Assembly (NCBI RefSeq): GCF_004752005.1
Contig: NZ_CP038493.1
Coordinates: forward strand, 868,001-932,000
DNA from: Thalassotalea sp. HSM 43
Lineage (GTDB): Bacteria > Pseudomonadota > Gammaproteobacteria > Enterobacterales > Alteromonadaceae
Length of the DNA: 64,000 nucleotides
Direction of reading: 5' to 3'
Made by a program: the position numbers and the translations under genes. The notes under the pieces are model-generated. The model searched no databases, had not been told where the DNA came from, and was given only the letters and a program-made list of their open reading frames with translations. Below, one piece after another: positions 27,431 through 37,018 of the stretch (position 1 is the first letter of the stretch; every line of letters starts with the position of its first letter).

Positions 27431-29449
27431 TTAAGCTATTTTTTTGAAAAGCTTTGAAACAAAAGCTTTGATATTTTTATGAGACGCTATTTTCTTTAAA
27501 TAATTTAGCTTTTGATAATTATCACTCCAATACCTATCAAACTGCGGACTACTAAAAGGAATTACGTCGCGGCCTCGATTAAAGTGAATAGCTGTATCGC
27601 TTAACCCTCTAATTTCAATGAATTTGTCTGGCGATGATGGATTATCACCTGACATTTCAACGTCATTTAGAGGATATTGCGTAAAAGAATAAAACTTAAA
27701 TCTTAAAAAATAAACCAGCCTCATCATTTGCGTAGTACTGGGACGAAAGCCTTTTTTAATCGCTTCAACAAGTTGTTGATTACTATTCACAGTGACGTTT
27801 AAAAGGGGGTGAGAAAACCATGTTTTTCCTAATAGATAAACAGGTTTATTACAAATAATTCCATGTATTGCCGAATTCGCATTTAAAGCTATTATTGAAT
27901 CAGCTAACTCCTCAGCTTCGAACAAATCGGCATCATTTATTGCCCATACACGGCCTGTAATTTCTATATTTAGCTGTTTCGCACGTGGGTACACTATAAG
28001 CCAGTCACTACCTAATCCTTGTGACAATAGTAAAATAACATCAGCAATTTGCTCTTTAGTGAGAGGGCAATATTCATCGCATAATGATACTAACAATACC
28101 TTTTTATTTATGTTTTCAAAAAGCTTGGAGGAAAGCTTTGCCAGCTTCTGCTTTCTCTTACCTTCTTTATGCTCTACATATTTGGAAACTTGTAATATTT
28201 CATCAACAGATAAAGGATGATTCCATGACTCCTCTGGTAATGATTTCTGCAGATTAACAGAGTTATTTCTTTCAAAGAAAACTGAGTTAGGCAGCGCTCC
28301 TTTCCCGCAGCATATATAGTTAAAATGCTTGTTCAAACACCATTGGTAGAGCGCCTTCGAATTTTCGTCTAATAATGGTAATTCGAATAAACATTGTTTT
28401 ATGTTGTGCTTTTCTAGCCAATTGACTATTGCCGAATCAGAATCAAATTTTTCGTATTGATAATCAATACATTGACCAAAAAAGCTATGTAAATATCTGC
28501 TGTCACTGTAGCGGTTTCTCTGGTGCACAGCGGTTACGATTTCATCTTTAATCGATAAAGGTCTAGGCTCAAGGATATTTACGTCTCGTTCAAGTTGCGC
28601 TTTTAATATTTTTTCATTTCTTTTTTTATTCTGATGGTATTCGCCATCGATATCGTGAGGCGCATGAATAAGATAAATTCCTTTAGAACCGAGCCAATCA
28701 CCATATAAGCGATAGATTGATTTCCATCCCCTATATTTACGAATATTCATGAAGTTACCCTTCATTGAATTCCATTTACGAGGCAGGGGATAGCGCATGT
28801 TTTTACGTATCAGCCTCGTAGTAAACTCGTAATCCTCATACCCCCAACCTTCAAAGGTTTCGTTTTGGCCACCACAACTTAAATAAAAATAACGATTAAC
28901 TAAAACAACAGACGTACCATGAGAATATTTAGAAACATAATCTTTATTAGATTCAATCATTTGATTAATACAAAAAGACTTACGCATTCTTTGTTCAGTC
29001 TTGTTGTATAACCTATATCCTTCATCCGTTAAATAAATGACAGGACACATTAATAAATGATCAACTGTATTGCGCATATCAAGTAACTCAGCCTCGATAA
29101 GCAAGTCATCATAAAAACCTGGATATGGAATTAGATCTACGTCCATAAACATGATCAATTCAGCTTTAGCAACTCTTGCACCGAAGTTTCTCGCTCTCGC
29201 TAAGTTAAACGCAGACGACGATTCAGCTCCTGTGCTGTAATAGTTAAGCTCCAAATCAAGACACATCGAGCGCAGTAGTTCGGCTTTATCATCATCAGAG
29301 CCATCATCAATAACAATAAACTCGATATGAGTTCCTTGGTAGGACATTTTGCAGAATGACAATCTCTCCAATATATCCATGCGATCATCAATCAAACGCA
29401 CAGGTACAATGACACTAAGCTGAAATTTAGAAATTTTTAAACAGGTCAA
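27431..29449 (-). CDS. GT2 glycosyltransferase fused to a KpsS/KpsC-like domain
   Basis: A 672-residue protein with two parts. Residues about 10-270 are a GT-A family 2 glycosyltransferase: QLSVIVPVR, IVIDDGSDDD, the metal-binding DVD in FMDVDLIPYPG, and GWGYEDYEF like chondroitin-type transferases. Residues about 430-570 resemble the C-terminal Rossmann half of KpsS/KpsC (IIALNANSAIHGI then NKPVYLLGKTW). The middle is unassigned. The frame opens with TTG at 29449, because no ATG precedes the catalytic region, so the true start is uncertain. It lies between a GT25-GT2 fusion and kpsC and is probably a capsule-polymer transferase. The KpsS-like call is by eye. Confidence 0.8.
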   Translation of the reverse strand: MTCLKISKFQLSVIVPVRLIDDRMDILERLSFCKMSYQGTHIEFIVIDDGSDDDKAELLRSMCLDLELNYYSTGAESSSAFNLARARNFGARVAKAELIMFMDVDLIPYPGFYDDLLIEAELLDMRNTVDHLLMCPVIYLTDEGYRLYNKTEQRMRKSFCINQMIESNKDYVSKYSHGTSVVLVNRYFYLSCGGQNETFEGWGYEDYEFTTRLIRKNMRYPLPRKWNSMKGNFMNIRKYRGWKSIYRLYGDWLGSKGIYLIHAPHDIDGEYHQNKKRNEKILKAQLERDVNILEPRPLSIKDEIVTAVHQRNRYSDSRYLHSFFGQCIDYQYEKFDSDSAIVNWLEKHNIKQCLFELPLLDENSKALYQWCLNKHFNYICCGKGALPNSVFFERNNSVNLQKSLPEESWNHPLSVDEILQVSKYVEHKEGKRKQKLAKLSSKLFENINKKVLLVSLCDEYCPLTKEQIADVILLLSQGLGSDWLIVYPRAKQLNIEITGRVWAINDADLFEAEELADSIIALNANSAIHGIICNKPVYLLGKTWFSHPLLNVTVNSNQQLVEAIKKGFRPSTTQMMRLVYFLRFKFYSFTQYPLNDVEMSGDNPSSPDKFIEIRGLSDTAIHFNRGRDVIPFSSPQFDRYWSDNYQKLNYLKKIASHKNIKAFVSKLFKKIA

Positions 29450-29475
29450 AACAGTAATACTTATAGTTAATTGCT

Positions 29476-31641
29476 TTACTTGAAGAGGTTAATATTGAAT
29501 TGATTATTATTATTCTTTAATCGCCTTTTAAGTTCTTTTTTAGATGAACTAAATTCGATAAGTTCCTTCCAATGATTAAGATAAATCTTATTTTGTATTT
29601 TTTCAGAGAAAGACTTTATTTGTGGCTCAAATTGACTGAGCAATTTATACTTAACAGCTCGCATTTGTTGATTAAACACTTTGTTTTCATGAGTCACATG
29701 AAACGGTCTAAGGTGAACTAATGGTTCGCAAACAACATCAACTGAAAAGCGATTAAAAAACCGCAAGTTAAATTCTAAATCTTGATGCCTTATATATGAC
29801 TCATCAAACCCATTTAGTTGCTCAACAGCTTTTCTCTTGTATGTTACGGTATTCGTGTGAACATAATGCTTTTGATAATCTAATAACAAAATATCTTTAC
29901 TTAGATCACCGCAAATATAGCGTGTTTTATCACGTCCAGTTTCGCCGCCATTGATGTATCCGCAATAAACAGCACCAACTAAACTGTTGGTTTGTTTCAG
30001 CTTAGCAATACTTTTGCTTAATCTGCCAGGAAGATAAATATCATCATCATCTAAAAAGCAGATGTACTCACCTTTAGATGCTAAATACCCAGTATTTCTA
30101 GCAGCAGAGCCATTACGATTTGACTCATGAATTAAGTATTTAATATTTAATTTCGGATATTTAAACTTAATATTTTGTACTATTTTCGCGGTGGCAAGTT
30201 GAGCGTCGCTAGATATACCATTATCATCTACGACAATAATTTCTTTATCCGAATAGGATTGCGTTGCAACTGACTCCAAGGCATTTTCCAAAGAATTACT
30301 GCGGCCATATGTGGGCACGATAACCGACACCCTATTATCAACAATTTTATTATCGATAATATCCACAGATTGGATTTGTGTATAAGCAGAACAGTTTGCA
30401 CTCAAGCTATTGTTAACAAAATTAATTAAATCTAATTCCGTTAATATATGGCCTGATTTTATAACACCGTAAACATCACTACCCGACAAATATATAGAGC
30501 TTTTAATGGGCTGAAATTGCTTTTGATACTTATCCGCAACATCCATACTATGCAATGCAACAAGCCCTTCACGAAAATTCGCAAATAAACGTAAATCAAT
30601 AGCCTCCAGAGTTTTTCCTGCAAAGCTAGACCAATACCTTAAACTGTCATAGTCTTCGACAATTAAGGCCAAAGAAGGTGAAGAAAGTGGATAACAAAAA
30701 TCAGCCAATGGCCATTTCATCTTTTGCGAATGTTCACTTTGACAACGCTCTTGTCTAATCGAACTAGCGCTCACATCTGGCATTACGATATTCGGGAACG
30801 CAACAAAACATTTGTCTGGAAATGCATTGTATATGTGTCCTAAAGGCAAATGATCAAACGGAGCCTCGAATGAACTTGCTAATTCAATCAGCTTATCAGC
30901 AATAGATACGTCCAGAGCCATAGCGAATGAACCACAGGTATCGAGTAATGTGGGATGATAAAAACCGTCTCTTGATGCCTGCTCTCCGTCTATTTTATCC
31001 CAATTATATTGGGACGCTCCTAGATGAATTAGTTTCCAATTACTTGTAACATTTGCCATTAAACGAGTTAGTTTTGGAAAAAAATTATCCGCTAGAATAA
31101 CATCGTCTTCCAAAATTAAGACTCTTTTAATACCTTGTGCTTTTAAATATTCTAATAATCTTAAGTAGGTTTTAATGTATCCCCAAGCACCAGGAGATTC
31201 AATAAATTTGGAACTGCGTTGTCGCTCAACATGGTTAAACTTAGCAAAACGTTTTAGTGCTCCTTGAGGCCGAGCTTGGTACTGCATAAATTCTTGCATA
31301 ACCTCACCGACGGTGCCATCAGTTGCCGTAAATAATTCGAAATCTACGCCACACTCTCTAAGTTGCTTTGTTATTTTAAAGCGCTTTGCTAAATCTTTGT
31401 CTAAGTTCACCACAAAGACTTTGTCAAAAAACGAGTCAACTACTGTATCGGTTAACGAAGCTGCTCCATATTTATCACTTAAGCGGTTTGAGGTAGGTTC
31501 GAGTTGCTGCTCACATAAAAATATATTATGACGAACCATTTCCATACCGAATTTATCGCCGGCCTGCTGATATAAATCATGAGCACCATGGAAGTCCCCT
31601 GCATTATACTTTTTCGCTGCTTGTTTAAATAAATTCTGCAT
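29476..31641 (-). CDS. Bifunctional GT25-GT2 glycosyltransferase with N-terminal TPR-like hairpin (copy A)
   Basis: A 721-residue protein starting MQNLFKQAAK; a TTG five codons upstream is less likely, since the paralogue starts at the equivalent ATG. Residues 1-35 look like one TPR repeat (YNAGDFHGAHDLYQQAGDKFG). Residues about 65-300 are a GT25-like transferase (FVVNLDKD, RVLILEDDVIL). Residues about 435-640 are a GT2 transferase (VSVIVPTYGR, VVDDNG, CFLDDDDIYLPGRL, IRHQDLEFNLR). Two transferases in one chain could add alternating sugars or a branch. It is a paralogue of the 34763-36925 protein. Sugar specificity cannot be read. Confidence 0.86.
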   Translation of the reverse strand: MQNLFKQAAKKYNAGDFHGAHDLYQQAGDKFGMEMVRHNIFLCEQQLEPTSNRLSDKYGAASLTDTVVDSFFDKVFVVNLDKDLAKRFKITKQLRECGVDFELFTATDGTVGEVMQEFMQYQARPQGALKRFAKFNHVERQRSSKFIESPGAWGYIKTYLRLLEYLKAQGIKRVLILEDDVILADNFFPKLTRLMANVTSNWKLIHLGASQYNWDKIDGEQASRDGFYHPTLLDTCGSFAMALDVSIADKLIELASSFEAPFDHLPLGHIYNAFPDKCFVAFPNIVMPDVSASSIRQERCQSEHSQKMKWPLADFCYPLSSPSLALIVEDYDSLRYWSSFAGKTLEAIDLRLFANFREGLVALHSMDVADKYQKQFQPIKSSIYLSGSDVYGVIKSGHILTELDLINFVNNSLSANCSAYTQIQSVDIIDNKIVDNRVSVIVPTYGRSNSLENALESVATQSYSDKEIIVVDDNGISSDAQLATAKIVQNIKFKYPKLNIKYLIHESNRNGSAARNTGYLASKGEYICFLDDDDIYLPGRLSKSIAKLKQTNSLVGAVYCGYINGGETGRDKTRYICGDLSKDILLLDYQKHYVHTNTVTYKRKAVEQLNGFDESYIRHQDLEFNLRFFNRFSVDVVCEPLVHLRPFHVTHENKVFNQQMRAVKYKLLSQFEPQIKSFSEKIQNKIYLNHWKELIEFSSSKKELKRRLKNNNNQFNINLFK

Positions 31642-31657
31642 ACTACCAAAAGCCAAT

Positions 31658-31685
31658 AAAGCGTAACCAAACTTGGCTACGCTTT
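31658..31685 (-). terminator. Hairpin between ugd and the GT25-GT2 gene
   Basis: A 13-base stem with one mismatch (arms 31658-31670 and 31673-31685, core AAAGCGTA / TACGCTTT) starts 11 bases after the ugd stop and is followed on the minus strand by a T-rich stretch. It could end or attenuate the transcript within the capsule locus. Confidence 0.6.
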
Positions 31686-31696
31686 ATTCTTAATAC

Positions 31697-32863
31697 CTAA
31701 TCGTTACCAAATAAGTCGCGTGTGTATACTTTGTCAGCAACATCGCTCAAATTATCTGTGCGTCGGTTTGCAACGATCACATCGGAAATTTTCTTAAACT
31801 CTTCTAAGTCTTTAATCACTCTTGAATGAAAGAACTCTTCTTCTTCCATAACAGGTTCGTAAATAACCACTTCGATACCTTTCGCTTTAATGCGTTTCAT
31901 AACACCCTGTATGGAAGATGCTCTAAAGTTATCTGAACCCGACTTCATAACCAATCGATAAACACCTACAACTTTTGGGTTCGATTTAATGATTGAATCT
32001 GCGACGAAATCTTTGCGTGTGCGGTTAGCATCAACAATAGCACCTATGATGTTATTTGGAACATCTTGATAATTAGCAAGAAGCTGCTTGGTATCTTTAG
32101 GCAAGCAGTAACCACCGTAACCGAAAGATGGGTTGTTATAATGCGAACCAATACGGGGGTCTAGACTCACCCCTTCAATGATATGACGAGAATCTAATCC
32201 ATGCGCTTCGGCATAGCTATCTAACTCATTAAAATAAGCCACACGCATAGCAAGGTAGGTGTTTGAGAAAAGCTTAATCGCTTCTGCTTCGGTAGAATCG
32301 GTAAATAAAACCTCAATATCTTCTTTTATTGCACCTTGAACTAGCATTTCAGTATAGATTTTCGCTCGTTCTGACTCTTCACCAACAATGATACGGGAAG
32401 GGTAAAGGTTATCATATAAAGCCTTACCTTCACGCAGAAATTCGGGCGAGAATATGATGTTTTCACTGCCCGTTTCAGCTTTAATATTTGCCGTAAAACC
32501 AACAGGCACTGTTGATTTGATAATCATTACCGCATCAGGGTTAATTGCAATCACGTCTTTAATTACCGCTTCAACAGAGTTGGTATTAAAGTAATTGGTT
32601 TCAGGATCGTAATCTGTAGGTGTTGCGATAATGACAAAGTCAGCACCTTTATAGGCTGCTTCTTTGTCTAACGTAGCGCTAAAGCTAAGTTCTTTTTCTC
32701 CTAAGAAACGTTCAATTTCAGCATCAACAATTGGTGATTGCTTGTTATTTAACATTTCTACTTTTTCAGGAACGATATCTAGTGCGATAACGTCATTGTG
32801 CTGTGCAAGAAGCACAGCACTAGATAGGCCGACATAACCTGTGCCGGCGATTGTTATATTCAT
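31697..32863 (-). CDS. ugd: UDP-glucose 6-dehydrogenase
   Basis: A 388-residue cytoplasmic NAD-dependent enzyme that oxidises UDP-glucose to UDP-glucuronate in two steps. The NAD fold starts with AGTGYVGLS. The conserved [17 protein letters not shown] segment and the catalytic-cysteine segment [11 protein letters not shown] (Cys near 255) are present. The length matches the short bacterial Ugd class. Its place in the locus predicts a uronic acid in the capsule. It is flanked by a 150-base gap upstream and a hairpin downstream, so it may be partly independently transcribed. Confidence 0.96.
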   Translation of the reverse strand: MNITIAGTGYVGLSSAVLLAQHNDVIALDIVPEKVEMLNNKQSPIVDAEIERFLGEKELSFSATLDKEAAYKGADFVIIATPTDYDPETNYFNTNSVEAVIKDVIAINPDAVMIIKSTVPVGFTANIKAETGSENIIFSPEFLREGKALYDNLYPSRIIVGEESERAKIYTEMLVQGAIKEDIEVLFTDSTEAEAIKLFSNTYLAMRVAYFNELDSYAEAHGLDSRHIIEGVSLDPRIGSHYNNPSFGYGGYCLPKDTKQLLANYQDVPNNIIGAIVDANRTRKDFVADSIIKSNPKVVGVYRLVMKSGSDNFRASSIQGVMKRIKAKGIEVVIYEPVMEEEEFFHSRVIKDLEEFKKISDVIVANRRTDNLSDVADKVYTRDLFGND

Positions 32864-33015
32864 TTTTAACTCGTTATTTTTTGTTCTAATTGAAAGTATG
32901 TTTTCTGCATATTAGAAAAAGACTTTATTAAAATGTAATAATTAAAGCCTCGATAGACTTGAAAATACACACCAAATTAAATTGACAGTTAGTATATGGA
33001 AAGGATCATAAATTA

Positions 33016-34629
33016 TTATTGTTGCATATATAGTTGACCCAACAAGAAATACAGGAAAATATTTGCTTGGATATCATTGCAGTCATTTAAATATAGCAAT
33101 TCTTTATATTCAGAAGATAACTTTTGTATTTCGTTCAGATTTAACATTTCTTTTATAGATAGAAATGAATTCCCTTCTTCTAATAACTGATAATTGTTTG
33201 TACTAACTTTAGGTTTTACCACTTTAAAGTCTTCTAACTGCCTAGAGGAAAATAAATATCCATCGAAGCAATTAATAAGAGGTATGTCTTTAAAGGTTCT
33301 ATAATTTGGAACTCGACGACTATCATACGGGAATAAAGCCAACGCTTTATCATTTTCATAGATAAGATCTATTGACACCGCATTTTTATCAATTTCCCAA
33401 TCGCTATATGGACATTTTTCTACCAATAATAAATTAATATAATCATAAAGAATATCGATAGAGGCCACACTTTTATTATCAGCAATTGAATGAGAAGCAT
33501 AGTGCCCTTTTCCTCGATTATTTATATAAAATCGATCATTAAACGCTGCTGAACGCAACCCCTCATGCCTTTTTGTAAAGTCTTCGACATAATCATGATA
33601 TGTAAACAACTCAGTTGGAATGCTTTTCAACCTTGGGTTAGAGGCTGTATCCTTTGGAGGGATCGCGACTCCGCCGCTAATGTTGGCACCATAATACCCT
33701 GTTATTTTGCAATATTTTTTGTCACTTTCTATACCGCCATTCATATACGTATTGAGATTATTAAATTTTAAAAAGTTACTATCCAGCAACCCTTTTAATA
33801 TTCTATTAGGGCAGCTAAGAGGTTGGCCTACAAATTTAATTTCAGACACAGGGGCAATATTTCTAGCTCTTATTATTTCTTCAAAAACGAGTCTATCCTG
33901 ACTTTCGCCATTACCGTAAACATAACATTCAACATTATCAAATTGAGAAAAGCCACTTAGCGCAAGTCTACTATCGGCTCCACCAGTTAACTGGACATGG
34001 ATCTTATCGAACCTCGAAGCAACTACATTAGCGCGCATATTTAATCGCTCTGTATATAACCTACACAGTTCTGTATAACTTAAGTCATCAAATGATTGAT
34101 AATTGGGTCTATTTATTCTAATGAGGCTATTAGTATCTATATGTATAAACTCTTTACGAGATTGTTGTCTATTCGCCACATCATCAAATTGAATGTAGAA
34201 AACATTTTCTAGTATTGTCTGTCCTCTGATTGGGCTTTGATATGCTATTTGATCGTATAAATATGAATCATTTATTTTTGATAAGTGTAGATAAGTTTTC
34301 ATTGCTTCTATTGAGCTTGATATAACAAACCTATTACCATCTGAAAAATAAAAAATATTGAACTGACAAAGTGGATCTATTATTAACTCTGCTCTGTCCT
34401 GATGAAGTTCTATGGCAACAAATACACCAGAACAATCTATATTATTTGTTTTTAATAAAGCAAATTGTTCGCTGCTAATGGTTTCATTTTGAAAGTATTC
34501 TGTAGAGCTAAGACAATAACCAAAAACGTGCCTGTCATTTTGCGTTTTAATCATTCCATTTGGAAGCGTAGTATAACGTTCGAAGTTAGATATTAAAAAA
34601 TCTGACTGATTTGAATAATAATTTACCAT
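33016..34629 (-). CDS. Asparagine-synthase-like protein lacking the glutaminase cysteine
   Basis: A 537-residue protein. Residues about 60-115 resemble the N-terminal Ntn half of asparagine synthase B (SGVFVAIEL, DPLCQFNIFYF, FVISSSIEAM), but it begins MVNYYSN with no Cys at position 2, so glutamine cleavage is not expected. Around residue 210 is an ATP-pyrophosphatase loop QLTGGADSR, matching the SGGxDS loop with Thr for Ser. Such proteins adenylate a carboxylate and form an amide. In this capsule locus with Ugd, amidation of a uronic acid, or coupling of an amino acid to one, is a reasonable inference. The gene is conspicuously AT-rich. A GGAAAG ribosome site precedes the start. Confidence 0.72.
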   Translation of the reverse strand: MVNYYSNQSDFLISNFERYTTLPNGMIKTQNDRHVFGYCLSSTEYFQNETISSEQFALLKTNNIDCSGVFVAIELHQDRAELIIDPLCQFNIFYFSDGNRFVISSSIEAMKTYLHLSKINDSYLYDQIAYQSPIRGQTILENVFYIQFDDVANRQQSRKEFIHIDTNSLIRINRPNYQSFDDLSYTELCRLYTERLNMRANVVASRFDKIHVQLTGGADSRLALSGFSQFDNVECYVYGNGESQDRLVFEEIIRARNIAPVSEIKFVGQPLSCPNRILKGLLDSNFLKFNNLNTYMNGGIESDKKYCKITGYYGANISGGVAIPPKDTASNPRLKSIPTELFTYHDYVEDFTKRHEGLRSAAFNDRFYINNRGKGHYASHSIADNKSVASIDILYDYINLLLVEKCPYSDWEIDKNAVSIDLIYENDKALALFPYDSRRVPNYRTFKDIPLINCFDGYLFSSRQLEDFKVVKPKVSTNNYQLLEEGNSFLSIKEMLNLNEIQKLSSEYKELLYLNDCNDIQANIFLYFLLGQLYMQQ

Positions 34630-34762
34630 TAAATTAACTTTCCATTAATTATGATGTCTAAAGCTCTTATCTTAAAGAGGTAGTATTTTTTAACTAGTTT
34701 TAAAAACCCTAAAATGTGCCATTATCATCGAGTCCTCAATGATAGGGATGCTAGGTTTCGAC

Positions 34763-36925
34763 TTACTGCTTATTCTTAAAGTGGAGAGCTACTTGTAAAG
34801 GCCCGTTCGAGTATTGAGAATTTAGAAAATTATCGACTTCAATAGGATTATCGGTATATCGCGCTACTTCATTCCAATGCGTACGGTAAATTTGTTCTGC
34901 AACATCTTTTCCAAATGACTCTATCGTATTGTTAAATTGCCCTAGGAATTTGGCTTTTAAGGTAAGCATCCCCGTATTAAATACTTTATTACTCACATCT
35001 GAAGGCTCAGGGTTCATGCGAACCATTGGATGATTCACTGCACCGACTTGATATAATTCGAAGTATCTTAAATTAAACTCTAGATCTTGGTGCCTTCTAT
35101 ATGATTCATCAAAACCATTGATGGCCAAAACAGCACTTCGTCTATAAGTAGCTGTATTCGTATGTAAATAGTGCTTCATATAATCTAACGTTAAAATTTC
35201 TTTGGTTAAATCACCTGTTGCATAGCGATTGTCATCATTAACAGGTGAATTCCACCCAAGAAAGCCGCCATAAACCCCACCAATCGTTTTAGGAAGTGCA
35301 TTTAACGCTTCGACACTTTTATTAAGTCTGCCAGGCAAATAAATGTCATCATCATCTAAGTAACAAATGAATTCGCCAGTAGATGCATTAAGGCCAGTAT
35401 TTCGAGCAGCAGCCCCATTTCGGTTCATGTTATGTATCAACAGTTGAATTGAAACTTGCGGGAATTCTTCTTTAATTTGATTTACTATTTTAGTTGTTTC
35501 TTCATTGAATGAACTTTCAATGCCATTATCACTAACAACTAAAATTTCTTTATCGAAGTATTCTTGTGAAGCAGCAGAGCGTAACGCATTGGCCAGGTTA
35601 GTTGGTCGTTTATATGTTGGAATAATAACGCTAATTCGACCTTCAACAATATTTTGATGTTCTGCTTTTAATGGTATTAAAGGCGTTGCATTAACGCTTC
35701 TTACACCAGTTGAAAATTCAATATACTTGGTGACATCATCTTCCGTAAGCGTTGCGCCACTTTCAATAATCAACGAGTAGTCTGCTTCTGGCAACTTTAC
35801 GTTATCAGTGACCGCGACTAATCGATTGAAATCTAAATCAAGTAGTTCTAAATTATGGATAGCTCTAGGGCCGTCTTCGGTGTTAATGAATACTCGAAGT
35901 TCAAATGGTTGATAAGCTGGTTTTTCAAAGCTATGTAAGTACTTTAATGCATTGCTATCATCAACCAGAACATTTACCGAAGGCTTACTCAAAGGAAAAT
36001 CAAAGCTTTCGACTTCCCATTTCATCTTTTCGCCATGGGTAATTTGACATCTGCCTCCACGGATGCTGCTATCTTCAACATCAGGCATAATGATATTAGG
36101 AAACGCAACAAAACACTCACCTAAATACTTTTCATAAAGAGCTCCAAGTGATATGTGATCAAAAGGTGCTTCAAATGCTTCTTGAAGTTCAATAAGTTCA
36201 TCAAAAATTGAATGATCTAGACCAATAGCAAAAGATCCACAAGTATGTAATCTTCTTGGACTATAATAGCCCTTATTATATGCATCATTTATATCTACAC
36301 TGTCCCAGTTATACTGCGATGCACCAAATTGCAAAACTTTCCATTGATCGTTTGTTGAATCCATAAACTTTGAAAATTCGATATCGAAGTTCTCAGTTAG
36401 CAACACATCATCTTCAACTATTAATATTCTCTTATAGCCATTAGCTTTTGCATCCCTAATAATTCTGAGGTAGGTAAATATGTAACCAACCGCTCCTGCG
36501 GATTCAAGAAAACCTTTGCCCCTCTTAACTTCCAAATCATTAAATTCTGGAAACATTGAAAGTGTACCAAGCTCTTTTTGCTTATATTTCTCGAAAACTT
36601 CTAAAGGCTCGCCTTTATATCCATTAGTAGCTTCGAATACTTCAAAATCAATGTCTCGACTGGTTAGGTGTTGTGCGACCTTCAACCTATTTTCAACTTT
36701 ATCCTTAAGGTTTACCATGTACACGTGATCAAAAGTTTGATTGATTGTTACAGGTTTAACATTATGGTTAGCGCTTTGTTTTAAGTTTTTCAAACATCTT
36801 TGTATATTAAGACGAACAAAGTCTTTGCCGTACTTGTCGCCGGCTTTTTCGTATAGATTTTTAGCCTTGAAGTAATCACCTTGATTATAAGCTTCATTAG
36901 CTTTAGAGAATATGCTTTCCAACAT
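34763..36925 (-). CDS. Bifunctional GT25-GT2 glycosyltransferase with N-terminal TPR-like hairpin (copy B)
   Basis: A 720-residue paralogue of the 29476-31641 protein with the same order: a TPR-like hairpin (1-35, YNQGDYFKAKNLYEKAGDKYG), GT25-like (about 60-295; YMVNLKDK, RILIVEDDVLL), a linker, and GT2 (about 428-635; ISVIIPTYKR, CYLDDDDIYLPGRL, RRHQDLEFNLR). Both active-site regions look intact. It has an AGGTG ribosome site. It follows a 12-bp tandem repeat and a 93-base gap, so a promoter could lie there. The duplicate copies probably transfer different sugars, or the same sugar to different acceptors. Confidence 0.86.
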   Translation of the reverse strand: MLESIFSKANEAYNQGDYFKAKNLYEKAGDKYGKDFVRLNIQRCLKNLKQSANHNVKPVTINQTFDHVYMVNLKDKVENRLKVAQHLTSRDIDFEVFEATNGYKGEPLEVFEKYKQKELGTLSMFPEFNDLEVKRGKGFLESAGAVGYIFTYLRIIRDAKANGYKRILIVEDDVLLTENFDIEFSKFMDSTNDQWKVLQFGASQYNWDSVDINDAYNKGYYSPRRLHTCGSFAIGLDHSIFDELIELQEAFEAPFDHISLGALYEKYLGECFVAFPNIIMPDVEDSSIRGGRCQITHGEKMKWEVESFDFPLSKPSVNVLVDDSNALKYLHSFEKPAYQPFELRVFINTEDGPRAIHNLELLDLDFNRLVAVTDNVKLPEADYSLIIESGATLTEDDVTKYIEFSTGVRSVNATPLIPLKAEHQNIVEGRISVIIPTYKRPTNLANALRSAASQEYFDKEILVVSDNGIESSFNEETTKIVNQIKEEFPQVSIQLLIHNMNRNGAAARNTGLNASTGEFICYLDDDDIYLPGRLNKSVEALNALPKTIGGVYGGFLGWNSPVNDDNRYATGDLTKEILTLDYMKHYLHTNTATYRRSAVLAINGFDESYRRHQDLEFNLRYFELYQVGAVNHPMVRMNPEPSDVSNKVFNTGMLTLKAKFLGQFNNTIESFGKDVAEQIYRTHWNEVARYTDNPIEVDNFLNSQYSNGPLQVALHFKNKQ

Positions 36926-36959
36926 GGAGCACCTATATGTTAACGTTCTAAATACAAGT

Positions 36960-36995
36960 GATTTAAATTTAGATTTAAATTTAGATTTAGACTTA
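36960..36995. repeat. 12-bp tandem repeat, 3 copies
   Basis: GATTTAAATTTA at 36960-36971 and 36972-36983, then GATTTAGACTTA at 36984-36995. It is upstream of the GT25-GT2 copy B gene and just after the end of the methyltransferase-like gene. Confidence 0.88.
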
Positions 36996-37018
36996 AAAAT
37001 GAATATTACAGAATTAAC

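Noticed and set aside
33016-34629. Lasso-peptide cyclase (an AsnB homologue) as the start of a peptide natural-product cluster
   Set aside because: No precursor peptide, leader peptidase or recognition-element gene is adjacent; neighbours are all polysaccharide genes, so a sugar-amidation role is more plausible.
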